NCBI RefSeq assembly: GCF_024704725.1
Contig: NZ_JALIQS010000001.1
Span: forward strand, 682,001 to 746,000
Source: Shinella sp. CPCC 101442
GTDB taxonomy: Bacteria > Pseudomonadota > Alphaproteobacteria > Rhizobiales > Rhizobiaceae
Reading direction: 5' to 3'
Length of the DNA: 64,000 nt
Shown here: positions 1-8,344 of the stretch, one piece after another
Layout: each line of letters begins with the position of its first letter
Position numbering within the stretch: the stretch's first letter is position 1
Position numbers and translations under genes: made by a program
The notes under the pieces: generated by a model
Database searches by the model: none
Seen by the model: only the letters and a program-made list of their open reading frames with translations
Told to the model about the DNA's origin: nothing

Positions 1-371
1 AGCGGCAGCGGCGGCGAATAGGTTTCGTTGAATTCGGGCGCCATCGCGTCGATACGGCTGGCGATGTCAGCGGGTGGCTCCTGCTCGTAGTCCAGGATTG
101 CGTGAACGAGCGCATCGCCCGCAACAAGCGCAAAGGTGCAGCCATGCCCCGAGAAGATCATGCGATCGACCCCGTACGTCGCAACGGCCCGCGCCAGCTC
201 GTCCTCCATCCAGCGAAAGAGAGCCGCATCATCCAGAACGCGCAGATCCGCGTGCTCGTGCCAGACGGGGCGGGTCCGCGCCTCGTCGATCACCCGGCCC
301 TCGGCCGAAACGACGAACAGCTTGGAGTTTGTCTTGCCGAGATCAAAGACGGCGATGGGGGACTGGCTCAA
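1..371 (-). CDS. FGGY-family carbohydrate kinase, N-terminal part (runs off window)
   Basis: This is the first 123 codons of a sugar kinase whose 3' end lies beyond base 1. The N-terminus carries the FGGY/actin-fold phosphate-binding signature AVFDLGKTNSKLFVV, which binds ATP in this superfamily. The likely start is a TTG at 369-371 that overlaps the TGA stop of the upstream DeoR gene as TTGA, the translational coupling used repeatedly in this window. Context (DeoR regulator, then across the promoter a class II aldolase and a second FGGY kinase) suggests phosphorylation of an imported ketose. Substrate unknown. No other start codon sits as well, but the TTG has no strong ribosome site of its own. 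Confidence 0.75.
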   Translation of the reverse strand, partial: MSQSPIAVFDLGKTNSKLFVVSAEGRVIDEARTRPVWHEHADLRVLDDAALFRWMEDELARAVATYGVDRMIFSGHGCTFALVAGDALVHAILDYEQEPPADIASRIDAMAPEFNETYSPPLP

Positions 372-1147
372 TTTGCCCCCCCGGTGGTTGCGATCGCGAT
401 GCTGACGCCGGCATCTTCCATCATCTTGGCGGCGGCATCGGTCAGGCCGTCATCCGTGATGATCGTTCCGATACGCGACAGAGGCAGGGCAACGTTGCGC
501 GGCTGGATCGAGAACTTACGGCTGTCGGCCAGCAGAACGATCTCATCCGCGCAGGCCGCAAGTTCGCCGATGACCTTGACGAGCAACGGATGGGACTCGA
601 GCAGCCCCTTGCTGCTGATGCCCTGCGTGCCGACAAAGAACCGCGAGGCGAAGAAGCCCGGGGATCCCGCCGAAGGGTCGTGAATAATGCCCGGCTCACG
701 GTAGAGCTCGCCGCCGGCGACCGACAGCTGGCAAGTGCCATGCTCGCCAAGATGAGCGGCAAGCGGCATCGAATTGGTCCAGACACGAAGATTGCGCCGC
801 GCCAGGAGGGTGCCCAGTTGATAGCAGGTCGAGCCGGCATGCACGATGATGGAGTCGCCGTCGCGCACGAGATCCGCAGCGGCGGCGGCGATTGCCCGCT
901 TTGCCTCGACCGCGATGTCGCGGTTCTCGTCGTAGGGCCTTGCCGAAAGGCGACCACTGTCGCCCGCCTCGCTGGCGGAAATCCCGCCATAGACCTTCCG
1001 GGCCCGGCCCAATTCATGAAGCTTGTCGATATCGCGACGGATCGTGGCGGGCGATGCGCCGAGACGCTCCTGAAGATCGCGCACCGAAGCAAAGGGCGTT
1101 TCCCGCAAAAGGTCGATGATAGCCTTATGGCGCTCGGTGTCGTTCAC
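368..1147 (-). CDS. DeoR/GlpR-family transcriptional regulator
   Basis: A 259-residue DeoR-family repressor. The N-terminal helix-turn-helix (ERHKAIIDLLRE then SVRDLQERLGASPATIRRDI) is followed by the sugar-phosphate sensor domain typical of the family, with DSIIVHAGSTCYQL near the middle. I chose the GTG at 1145-1147 because a GGAGAGGAG ribosome site lies just upstream; an in-frame ATG at 1195 would add 16 basic residues without a good site. It is coupled to the partial FGGY kinase downstream and divergent from the aldolase/kinase/HAD operon, so it most likely represses both using a phosphorylated sugar as signal. Repeated AATACG elements in the divergent promoter are candidate binding sites. 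Confidence 0.9.
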   Translation of the reverse strand: MNDTERHKAIIDLLRETPFASVRDLQERLGASPATIRRDIDKLHELGRARKVYGGISASEAGDSGRLSARPYDENRDIAVEAKRAIAAAAADLVRDGDSIIVHAGSTCYQLGTLLARRNLRVWTNSMPLAAHLGEHGTCQLSVAGGELYREPGIIHDPSAGSPGFFASRFFVGTQGISSKGLLESHPLLVKVIGELAACADEIVLLADSRKFSIQPRNVALPLSRIGTIITDDGLTDAAAKMMEDAGVSIAIATTGGAN

Positions 1148-1198
1148 GGGTGCTCCTCTCCGGCGTCTCCCTCGCCGATGAACGAAGATAATCACACT

Positions 1199-1268
1199 AA
1201 TACGATGCGATCAAGATATGTGACGTATTTTCTTCACTATTGACGACATTCAATCATATCAATACGAT
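1199..1268 (+). promoter_or_regulatory. Divergent promoter with AATACG repeats (candidate DeoR sites)
   Basis: AATACGAT occurs at 1199-1206 and again at 1261-1268, with an inverted AATACG (read as CGTATT) at 1224-1229. A sigma70-like promoter for the plus-strand operon is visible: -35 TTGACG at 1240-1245, a 17-bp spacer and -10 TACGAT at 1263-1268. The second repeat overlaps the -10, where a repressor would block transcription. The direct repeats are 62 bp apart, close to six helical turns. That DeoR binds here is inference. Confidence 0.55.
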
Positions 1269-1343
1269 CTACAGAAAAGTTTGCTCATCATGGTGCGAAT
1301 TGCCGACGATGGCTGACAGGTTTTTCTAGAGGAGGAGGCCAGC

Positions 1344-2426
1344 ATGGCTTCGGGCATTCGGGCGGAAGACATTCCGGCCTTCGACGCATTTCTCGGTCTT
1401 TCGAGGGAAATCGGCAGTGACGTTCTGAAGACGCAAGGTGCTGGCGGCAACACCTCGTTCAAGCGCGATGGCATGATGTGGGTAAAGGCGTCCGGCACCT
1501 GGCTTGCCCATGCCGGTGAGCGCAACATCATGGTGCCCGTAGCCGTGGCGCCATTGGTGGCGGCGCTCCGGGCCGGCGACCCAAGCGCCGAAAAGGCAAC
1601 CGACTTCATCGTTTCGGCACTGAATGCCTCCGGTCTGCGCCCCTCGATCGAGACCAGTTTTCACGCCGCCCTGCCACAGGCGGTCGTTGCCCACTATCAC
1701 TGCGTCAACGCGATTGCGCTCTCGGTGCTCGAAAACCGCGAAGCCGTCATTGCGGGACATATGGCGAAACTTCCCGACCTGACCTGGGCGACCATCCCAT
1801 ACCGTCGTCCGGGTACGCCACTCGCTTACGAGATCGACCGCGTTGCCGATAATCGACCGGACGTGCTGATCCTCTACAACCACGGCATCATCGTAACGGG
1901 CGAGACGGTGGAGGAGGTGCGTGAGCGCATCGCCCGCGTTACCGCCGCCCTGTCCGTCGACCAGCGCGCGGCCGCGCAGGCAGACCCTGTTGCGCTGAAA
2001 GCTCTGGCGGACGGTTCGGACTTCCACGTGGCCGAGGATGCCGGCAGCCACAAAACGGCACTCAGCCAGGCCAACGTGACGGTGGCGACGCGCGGTTCAC
2101 TCTATCCGGATCATGTCATCTTCCTTGGCACCGAGATCGGTGTGCTCGACGACGGAGAGACGGCAAATGCCTATGGGGAAGCCCGCCGCTCGCGCGATCT
2201 TCCAGTCCCGAAGATATTGCTTGCACCCGGCCGCGGCGTGCTGCTGGCCAACGAACTTACCGCAGGCGGCCGTGTTATGGCGCGCTGCCTCGCAGAGGTT
2301 GTCTCCCGCATCCCGGATGGCGCATCGGTGGCCTATCTCAGCCCCGATCAGGAGCATGAACTGACCCACTGGGAGGCTGAACAGTACCGTCAGGCGCTCG
2401 ACCGCAAGGCAAGCAAACAGGCATGA
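1344..2426 (+). CDS. Class II aldolase/adducin-family protein
   Basis: A 360-residue protein of the zinc-dependent class II aldolase family (FucA/RhaD/AraD fold), which cleaves or epimerises sugar phosphates. The phosphate-binding region GAGGNTSFKRDG (about residues 32-43), the metal-binding pair in AHYHCVN (about 114-120) and the third histidine in YNHGIIVTGE are present. It is longer than FucA (about 215 residues); the C-terminal half resembles the extension in rhamnulose-phosphate aldolase/dehydrogenase-type proteins, but lacks a full dehydrogenase domain. Start ATG follows a GAGGAGGAG ribosome site. It overlaps the next kinase gene by 4 bp, so the pair probably phosphorylates then cleaves one ketose. 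Exact substrate unknown. Confidence 0.85.
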   Translation: MASGIRAEDIPAFDAFLGLSREIGSDVLKTQGAGGNTSFKRDGMMWVKASGTWLAHAGERNIMVPVAVAPLVAALRAGDPSAEKATDFIVSALNASGLRPSIETSFHAALPQAVVAHYHCVNAIALSVLENREAVIAGHMAKLPDLTWATIPYRRPGTPLAYEIDRVADNRPDVLILYNHGIIVTGETVEEVRERIARVTAALSVDQRAAAQADPVALKALADGSDFHVAEDAGSHKTALSQANVTVATRGSLYPDHVIFLGTEIGVLDDGETANAYGEARRSRDLPVPKILLAPGRGVLLANELTAGGRVMARCLAEVVSRIPDGASVAYLSPDQEHELTHWEAEQYRQALDRKASKQA

Positions 2427-3700
2427 GCACCGACAGAAAGCCCGCCGTCGCACTTGGCATCGACCTTGGCACCTCCGGCGTACGCGCCGCCTTGCTGTCC
2501 GACGACGGCAACCTGATCGATATCGCTGCCTGCCCATTCCCGAACCCCGCAGCCGCGCGATTGCCATCGACCTGGTGGAGCGGCGTCAAGTCTTGCCTTG
2601 CCGAACTTGCCTCGCGCAACGCCTTCGCTTCACTCGAAGGCGTTGCGGTTGACGGCACATCCGGAACGGTCGTCGCGATCGATGCCCGCGGGATGCCGGT
2701 GGGCGAGGCAATGATGTACAACGATCCCTGCCCCGATCGCACCATTGTCGAGCGCATCGACACCGAGGCGCCCCCGGACAGTCCAGCACGTGGGGCGACC
2801 TCCGCGCTCGCGCGCGCGATCCACCTGTCCCGCCGACCTGGCGTGCAGGCAATCGTGCACCAGGCCGACTGGATCCTGATGAATCTCGGTCTCGCCAGCG
2901 CGACGAGTGACGAGAACAATGCACTCAAGACCGGCTACGATCTTACTGCCGAACGTTGGCCCGACTGGCTGGAAGCGTGCGGAATGGACATTGCCCTGCT
3001 GCCTGCGGTCAAACGGGCCGGCTCACCCTTGTCGACGATCACAGCAGGGGGGCTCGCGCTCGGCCTGCCACCGGAATGCCGCTATTTCGCCGGGACGACG
3101 GACGGCTGCGCCTCTTTCCTGGCTACGGGCGCTTCGACAGTCGGCGACGGCGTCACCGCGCTCGGCTCCACGCTGGTTGTAAAACTTGCATGCGCGCGGC
3201 CGATAAATGCGGCCAACTTTGGAATTTACTCGCACCGCATCCTCGATTTCTGGCTTGCCGGCGGCGCGTCGAACGCGGGCGGTGCGGTCATCCGGAAATT
3301 CTTCGATGACGACCAACTGAAATCCATGACACCGAAACTGCAGCCGGACGTTTCGACCGGTCTCGCCTACTACCCGCTGGCGACGGCAGGCGAGCGTTTT
3401 CCTGTCAACGACCCCACCTACCCGCCCCGGCTGAGCCCGCGCCCGGCCGATGACGTCACCTTCTTCCAGGCAATTCTCGAGGGAATAACCACCATCGAGA
3501 AATCGGGCTATGACCGGCTTGCTGAGCTGGGCGGCCCGAAGCTGTTGTCTGTGCGCACGGTCGGCGGGGGGGCGGCCAATCCGGCCTGGACGCGAATGCG
3601 GGAAAATACGCTCGCGGTTCCCTTTCTTTCGGCGCGCTCGGCCGAAGCGTCCGTCGGCACCGCTTCCCTTGTTCTTGCCGGAAAGGATCGCTGGCCTTGA
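2423..3700 (+). CDS. FGGY-family carbohydrate kinase
   Basis: A 425-residue cytoplasmic sugar kinase. GIDLGTSGVRAALL near residue 12 is the FGGY phosphate-1 motif, VDGTSGTVVAID the connecting segment, GTTDGCASFLATG the second-domain phosphate motif, and RTVGGGAANPAW the adenosine motif near the C-terminus. It is shorter than xylulokinase or rhamnulokinase (480-500 residues), mostly by a reduced C-terminal lid, but the core motifs are complete. The start ATG overlaps the aldolase stop as ATGA, and its own stop overlaps the next gene's TTG. Kinase plus aldolase implies a ketose to ketose-phosphate to two fragments route; which ketose is not determined. Confidence 0.85.
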   Translation: MSTDRKPAVALGIDLGTSGVRAALLSDDGNLIDIAACPFPNPAAARLPSTWWSGVKSCLAELASRNAFASLEGVAVDGTSGTVVAIDARGMPVGEAMMYNDPCPDRTIVERIDTEAPPDSPARGATSALARAIHLSRRPGVQAIVHQADWILMNLGLASATSDENNALKTGYDLTAERWPDWLEACGMDIALLPAVKRAGSPLSTITAGGLALGLPPECRYFAGTTDGCASFLATGASTVGDGVTALGSTLVVKLACARPINAANFGIYSHRILDFWLAGGASNAGGAVIRKFFDDDQLKSMTPKLQPDVSTGLAYYPLATAGERFPVNDPTYPPRLSPRPADDVTFFQAILEGITTIEKSGYDRLAELGGPKLLSVRTVGGGAANPAWTRMRENTLAVPFLSARSAEASVGTASLVLAGKDRWP

Positions 3701-4539
3701 GGACTGCACAGCACATCACTCTTGCCGCCTTGGCGGCGCGCTTCGACGCCTTCTTCATTGACCAGTTCGGCGTGCTGCGCGACGACGAAGGCGCATATCC
3801 CGGCGCCAATGAAGCACTGCGTCATCTGAAAGCACTCGGAAAAACCGTCGTCATCCTTTCAAACTCCGGCCGCAGCGGCGAATACAACGCCGAGCGCTTG
3901 GTCAAACTCGGCTTTGACCGGGCAGGTTTCGACCATTTCCTGACCTCCGGCGACGTCGCCTACAGCATTCTCGCCCAGGAGACCGGCGGCAACGCCGGCG
4001 TCATGCGATGCCTGACGATTTCAAGCGGGGGTGATCGCAATCTTGCCGAACGGCTCGGCTTTGAAAGCACGGAGGATGCAGCGCGCGCCGATATCGTCAT
4101 CATCTCGGGAAGTGAGGCGGAGAGGGTTCCGCTTTCGACCTATCGTGATCGACTGAGGCCAGCAGCGGAACGCGGGATCCTCTGCTACTGCACGAACCCC
4201 GATCGCCACAAACTGGCAACGGGTGGCGGGACGGCGCCTGGAGCCGGCAGTATCGCGCTTGCCTATGAGGCTCTCGGTGGTCCCGTCCGTTGGTTTGGAA
4301 AACCCTACCCCGCAATATACCAACACGCCCAATCCCTGGTCTCCAACACCGCTGCCGATCGCATTGTCTGCATCGGGGACAGCATCGAACACGACATCGC
4401 GGGCGCCGTCGGCGCGGACCTCGCGTCGTGCCTTGTTCGAACGGGCGTGCTTGCAACCAGTTCCGAAGGCGATCTCGCCCTGATCTCCAAAGCGCATGGC
4501 GCGCTTCCCGATTTCCTGTTGGAACGCTTGACGATGTGA
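3697..4539 (+). CDS. HAD-superfamily class IIA hydrolase
   Basis: A 280-residue phosphatase-fold protein of the HAD class IIA group (the type called TIGR01459). Motif I reads FFIDQFGVL: the nucleophilic Asp is present but the usual second Asp of DxD is Phe, as I recall for this subgroup (DxWGV-type). Motif II is the Ser in VVILSNSG, and motif IV is IGDSIEHDIAGA with both acidic residues. It starts at TTG, overlapping the kinase stop as TTGA. As the last gene of the three-gene operon it may remove a dead-end phosphorylated sugar, but phosphatase activity is inferred, not certain given motif I. Confidence 0.8.
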   Translation: MRTAQHITLAALAARFDAFFIDQFGVLRDDEGAYPGANEALRHLKALGKTVVILSNSGRSGEYNAERLVKLGFDRAGFDHFLTSGDVAYSILAQETGGNAGVMRCLTISSGGDRNLAERLGFESTEDAARADIVIISGSEAERVPLSTYRDRLRPAAERGILCYCTNPDRHKLATGGGTAPGAGSIALAYEALGGPVRWFGKPYPAIYQHAQSLVSNTAADRIVCIGDSIEHDIAGAVGADLASCLVRTGVLATSSEGDLALISKAHGALPDFLLERLTM

Positions 4540-4627
4540 AGGTCCGCCAATGCGACCCGGCGGGAAAGACAGCTTTGTCGGCGGTAATCGCTGTCCTGTT
4601 GTCTTCCCCCGAGGCGCGCGCATGATT

Positions 4628-4645
4628 GCCGACGGCATCGTCGGC
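4628..4645. terminator. Inverted repeat between convergent HAD and FAH genes
   Basis: The 122-bp gap between the two convergent genes holds a 7-bp stem GCCGACG/CGTCGGC with a GCAT loop. There is no T-run on either strand, so it is at best a weak or factor-assisted bidirectional terminator. Nothing else was recognised in this gap. Confidence 0.3.
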
Positions 4646-4661
4646 GTCATGCGGGTTGGTC

Positions 4662-5819
4662 CTAAAGGAGGTCGCGCGCAGCGAGATTGCGCATCAGATG
4701 CGACGCTCCGAAAACCCAAGGCGGGCACTCGGTTGCGAGCCTCACGGTGTTGACGAGCGCGCCGAGCTTGTCGTTGGAAATCGTCACGACATCGCCGACC
4801 TTGTGCGTAAAGCCCTGTCCGGGCGCACCGCGGTCCTCGACCGGTGCGAAAAGCGTGCCGAGGAACAGCACGAAACCATCCGGATACTGGTGATGGGCAC
4901 CGCGCGTCTGGGCAACGAGATCCAGCGGATCGCGGCTGATCTCCTTCATCGAACTTTTTCCGCGCAGCACGAAGCCGTCCTTGCCTTCGACGCGCAGGTC
5001 CAGTTCCGCATTGCGCACGTCGTCGATCGTATAGGTTTCGTCGAACAGGCGAATGAACGGACCGATCGAGCAGGAGGCGTTGTTGTCCTTGGCCTTGCCG
5101 AGCAGCAGGGCCGAACGCCCTTCAACATCGCGCAGGTTCACGTCATTGCCGAGGGTAGCCCCCTTGACGCGGCCTTCGCTATCGACCGCAAGCACGATTT
5201 CCGGTTCGGGATTGTTCCACTTCGAAATCGGATGCAGGCCGACGGCCGCACCCGTCCCGACGGAAGACATGATCTGCGATTTCGTGAAGACCTCGGCGTC
5301 AGGGCCGATGCCGACTTCGAGATATTGCGACCACAGGCCTTCCTCGATCAGCGCGGACTTCACCCGCTGAGCGTCCTCCGATCCTGCCTTCAGGTCGCGA
5401 AGGCTGGCGCCGATGATCTGCGACACCTTTTCACGGATGTTTGCTGCACGCTCGGGATTGCCCGCCGCGCGCTCCTCGATGACACGCTCGATCATCGAGC
5501 GGGCGAAGGTGACGCCGCAGGCCTTGATCGCCTGAAAATCGATCGGCGCCAGCAGGTGAAGCTGAGAGCGGTCCGGCTCGCTGTGCGACAACAGGCTTTC
5601 AAGCGGCCCGAGATCGCGGCCTTGCGCGTTGCGGACGAATTCCGCCGGCGCCTCCAGCTCCAGAAGATCGCGCACCGTAGCGCAGGCCTTCGCCGTGATA
5701 TCGTAGACGCGGCCGCCGCGGATCGTCACGAGGACCGGCCCTTCGACCTCCGGCGACCAGACCCGGCCGACGAAACATCCTGTTGTAAAGCTTGAAATAG
5801 TATCGGTCACGACGGTCAA
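4662..5819 (-). CDS. Fumarylacetoacetate hydrolase-family protein (2-keto-3-deoxy-acid dehydratase-like)
   Basis: A 385-residue FAH-superfamily enzyme. Its length and layout resemble the sugar-acid dehydratases of this superfamily (for example 2-keto-3-deoxy-xylonate dehydratase XylX) more than the approximately 280-residue aromatic-pathway hydrolases. Visible family features are the metal-site region around WNNPEPEIVLAVDSEG and the core GATLGNDVNLRDVEGRSALL. I chose the TTG at 5817-5819 because it overlaps the ATPase stop as TTGA; a GTG three codons later is an alternative. It is the last gene of an operon with an RbsABC-type importer and CoA enzymes, so it probably acts on the imported compound or a product. 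Assignment as dehydratase rather than C-C hydrolase is inference. Confidence 0.75.
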   Translation of the reverse strand: MTVVTDTISSFTTGCFVGRVWSPEVEGPVLVTIRGGRVYDITAKACATVRDLLELEAPAEFVRNAQGRDLGPLESLLSHSEPDRSQLHLLAPIDFQAIKACGVTFARSMIERVIEERAAGNPERAANIREKVSQIIGASLRDLKAGSEDAQRVKSALIEEGLWSQYLEVGIGPDAEVFTKSQIMSSVGTGAAVGLHPISKWNNPEPEIVLAVDSEGRVKGATLGNDVNLRDVEGRSALLLGKAKDNNASCSIGPFIRLFDETYTIDDVRNAELDLRVEGKDGFVLRGKSSMKEISRDPLDLVAQTRGAHHQYPDGFVLFLGTLFAPVEDRGAPGQGFTHKVGDVVTISNDKLGALVNTVRLATECPPWVFGASHLMRNLAARDLL

Positions 5820-7357
5820 TGCTCCCTGAAAGCCAATGTCAGTATTCGGTCTTCGCTCATTTCCGCCCGCTCGAGAATACCGGCAAGCCGGCCCTTCGAC
5901 AGCACCGCCACGCGGTCGCAAAGGGCTAGGATTTCCGGCACCTCGGACGAGGCCATGAGCACGGTCAGGCCCCGTTCGGCGGCCTGCGCGATGATGGTGT
6001 ACAGATCAGCCTTCGCTCCCACGTCCACGCCATGCGTCGGCTCGTCGAGAAGCAGCAGCTGCGGTTCGGCCATGAGCGCGCGAGCGAAAATGACCTTCTG
6101 CTGGTTGCCGCCCGACAGCGTAGAGATCGGCTGCGTGTCGCTCGCCATGCGAATGCCGAGGCTTTTGGCGAAGGCTGCCATGCGGCCCGCCTCCCCGCTT
6201 CGATCGGAGAAGAACCGACCGGCGAAACGCCGCAGGCTAGAAATGGCCGCATTGTCGCGCACGGAATGTTGCGGGAGGATGCCCGCCGTCTTGCGCCCCT
6301 CCGGCACCAGCACCACGCCGCTTTTCACCGCCTCGCTCGGATCACGAGGCGCGAAGTGCTGCTGATTGAGGGTCAACTGCCCTGATTTCACGGATCTGAC
6401 GCCATGAATCACATCGAGAAGTTCGGTGCGTCCGGCCCCGACCAGGCCGAACAGGCCGAGGACCTCGCCTCGCCGCACCTCAAGGCTGATGTCCTCGAGA
6501 TGCGTGCCATCAGAGACGTTCTTCAGCGACAGCGCGACGGTCTTCTCATCGATGGTGCGCGGCTTGTAATCATAAATCGCCGGCTTTCCGGTCATGTCGG
6601 CGATGAGCTGTTCCCGGCTTGTCTCTGCCGGTCTGCGCTCGCTGACGATGGCGCCGTTGCGCAGAACCACCAGTCGGTCGCAGAGGCCCAGCGCCTCTTC
6701 GAGGCGATGCGTGATGAAGATGATCGCCGTGCCGGCATCCCGCGCATTGCGGACGTAGGAAAAGAAGCTCTCCACCTCGTGCGGCGTCAGCGATGAGGTC
6801 GGCTCGTCGAGGATCAGCAGGCGCGGCTGGCGCCCGGCCGCCTTGGCGATCTCGATCAGCTGCTGCTCGCCGGCGCGAAGCCCGCCCGCTTCCTGCTCAG
6901 GGTCGAGTGCCCCGGCGCCGACCCTTTCAAGCAAGGCCTTGGACGAGGCGCGCATCAGCGCTTTGTCGACGAAGCCAAACGGTGTACGCGGAAAGCGTCC
7001 AAGATACAGATTTTCCGCGACCGAAAGTGCCCCGACCACCGAAAGCTCCTGGTGGACGAAGCTGATGCCGGCGGCGATGCCATCGCCGACATTGCCGAAC
7101 CGCACCGGCTCGCCGGCAAGATCGATGGTGCCGGAATCGGCCGTAAGGCCGCCGGAAAGGATATGCATCAGCGTCGATTTGCCGGCGCCGTTTTCCCCGA
7201 GCAACCCGACCACCTCGCCCGGATGGAGATCGAGATCGACGGAATGCAGCACCGCATTGCCGGAAAAGGCCTTTGCGACCGCGCGGGCGCGAACGAGCGG
7301 CTGAGCGTGACCGGCGCGAGGCGCGCCGGTCGTGTTTTCGATGACGTTACTTGGCAT
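5816..7357 (-). CDS. Sugar ABC transporter ATPase, RbsA/MglA type (two fused domains)
   Basis: A 513-residue tandem nucleotide-binding protein that powers the importer formed with the permease at 8345 and binding protein at 7347. Domain 1 has Walker [10 protein letters not shown], a degenerate signature LRAGEQQ and Walker B LLILDEPTSSL. Domain 2 has a degenerate Walker A (GLVGAGRTE), a perfect LSGGNQQK signature and LLLLDEPTHGVD. This pattern of one good composite site and one degenerate site is normal for the RbsA family. The start overlaps the binding-protein stop by 11 bp. Gene order (binding protein before ATPase, permease first) differs from the classical rbs operon. Ligand unknown. Confidence 0.93.
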   Translation of the reverse strand: MPSNVIENTTGAPRAGHAQPLVRARAVAKAFSGNAVLHSVDLDLHPGEVVGLLGENGAGKSTLMHILSGGLTADSGTIDLAGEPVRFGNVGDGIAAGISFVHQELSVVGALSVAENLYLGRFPRTPFGFVDKALMRASSKALLERVGAGALDPEQEAGGLRAGEQQLIEIAKAAGRQPRLLILDEPTSSLTPHEVESFFSYVRNARDAGTAIIFITHRLEEALGLCDRLVVLRNGAIVSERRPAETSREQLIADMTGKPAIYDYKPRTIDEKTVALSLKNVSDGTHLEDISLEVRRGEVLGLFGLVGAGRTELLDVIHGVRSVKSGQLTLNQQHFAPRDPSEAVKSGVVLVPEGRKTAGILPQHSVRDNAAISSLRRFAGRFFSDRSGEAGRMAAFAKSLGIRMASDTQPISTLSGGNQQKVIFARALMAEPQLLLLDEPTHGVDVGAKADLYTIIAQAAERGLTVLMASSEVPEILALCDRVAVLSKGRLAGILERAEMSEDRILTLAFREH

Positions 7358-8321
7358 CGGCGGGGGTCAGCAGGTTGCCGACGACGGGGATGACCTTGGC
7401 CGGCGGCTCAGTGCCGGCGGCGAGGTAGTTATAGAGCAGCACGCTTGCATCCAGAGCCTGCTGGTAAGGCGCCTGGTCGAGCAGGCCGACCATTTCGCCG
7501 GTCTTGAGATACTGCATGTTGTCAGGCGTATGGTCGAAGCCGACGACACCGACCTTGCCGGTCAGGCCGAGGTCCTTGACGGCCTTCGCCGCGCCGAACG
7601 GGCCGCCCGCTGTGACATAGACCATCGACAGATCGGGATTGGACGTCATCATGTCCTGAACGAGCGAATAGGCCTCTTCCGCCTTGTCCTTGTTCTCGAA
7701 CGGGCCGACGATCTGGATATCTGGCGCATTGGCCTTCAGATAATCGACAGCACCGTTCATGCGCTGGGTGTGCTGCGTGGCGCCGAAATAGCCGGTGATC
7801 ACGCCGAGCTTGCCCTTGCCGTTCATCTTTTCCTGGATGAACTTGCCGATCTGCTCGCCAGCGGATGTCGCATCCTGACCGATGAAGGCGAGGCGCTCGG
7901 AGGGAGCAGCCCCTTCCGCGACGATGTTGAAGACCGGCACGCCGGCTTCCGTCGCCTCGTTGATGATGCGGGCCGTGCCGTCGAAGATCGGAACGACCAC
8001 GATGCCGTTATACTGCTTGGCCAGCGCGCCCTCGATACCGGCGACGACCGCTTCGGCCGAAAGCTCGTTGCCGAGATCGACGAAATCGACCGTGGCGTTG
8101 AAACCCTTCAGATAGTCGTTGGCGGCCTTGGCGCCGTCGGTCACCGGGGTCCAGAACGGATTGTTCTGGAACGACAGGAAGGCGATCTTGATCGGCCCCT
8201 TCGTGTTTTCGACGGCGGCGACCGTGCCGCCCTTCGGCGGTTCCGCCGCGTTCGCCACGGAAAATACCGATGCGACACCGAATGCGGCCGCAGCCGTCAA
8301 TTTCGTGATTTTGCTGATCAT
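7347..8321 (-). CDS. Sugar ABC transporter periplasmic binding protein (RbsB-like)
   Basis: A 324-residue periplasmic binding protein of the ribose/xylose class (peripla_BP_4). The signal peptide is MISKITKLTAAAAFGVASVF with cleavage after ANA|AEP. The first lobe begins with KIAFLSFQNNPFW, and later segments GIVVVPIFD and KVGVVGFDHTPDN are the usual hinge-side strands. I chose the ATG at 8321 because a GGAGGAG site ends 6 bases upstream; the ATG two codons earlier directly abuts that site. It overlaps the ATPase gene and follows the permease gene in the same operon as CaiB and enoyl-CoA hydratase. That company suggests the ligand may be a carboxylate rather than a plain sugar, which is inference. 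Confidence 0.92.
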   Translation of the reverse strand: MISKITKLTAAAAFGVASVFSVANAAEPPKGGTVAAVENTKGPIKIAFLSFQNNPFWTPVTDGAKAANDYLKGFNATVDFVDLGNELSAEAVVAGIEGALAKQYNGIVVVPIFDGTARIINEATEAGVPVFNIVAEGAAPSERLAFIGQDATSAGEQIGKFIQEKMNGKGKLGVITGYFGATQHTQRMNGAVDYLKANAPDIQIVGPFENKDKAEEAYSLVQDMMTSNPDLSMVYVTAGGPFGAAKAVKDLGLTGKVGVVGFDHTPDNMQYLKTGEMVGLLDQAPYQQALDASVLLYNYLAAGTEPPAKVIPVVGNLLTPADAK

Positions 8322-8344
8322 GTTCATCTCCTCCACTGGGTTGA

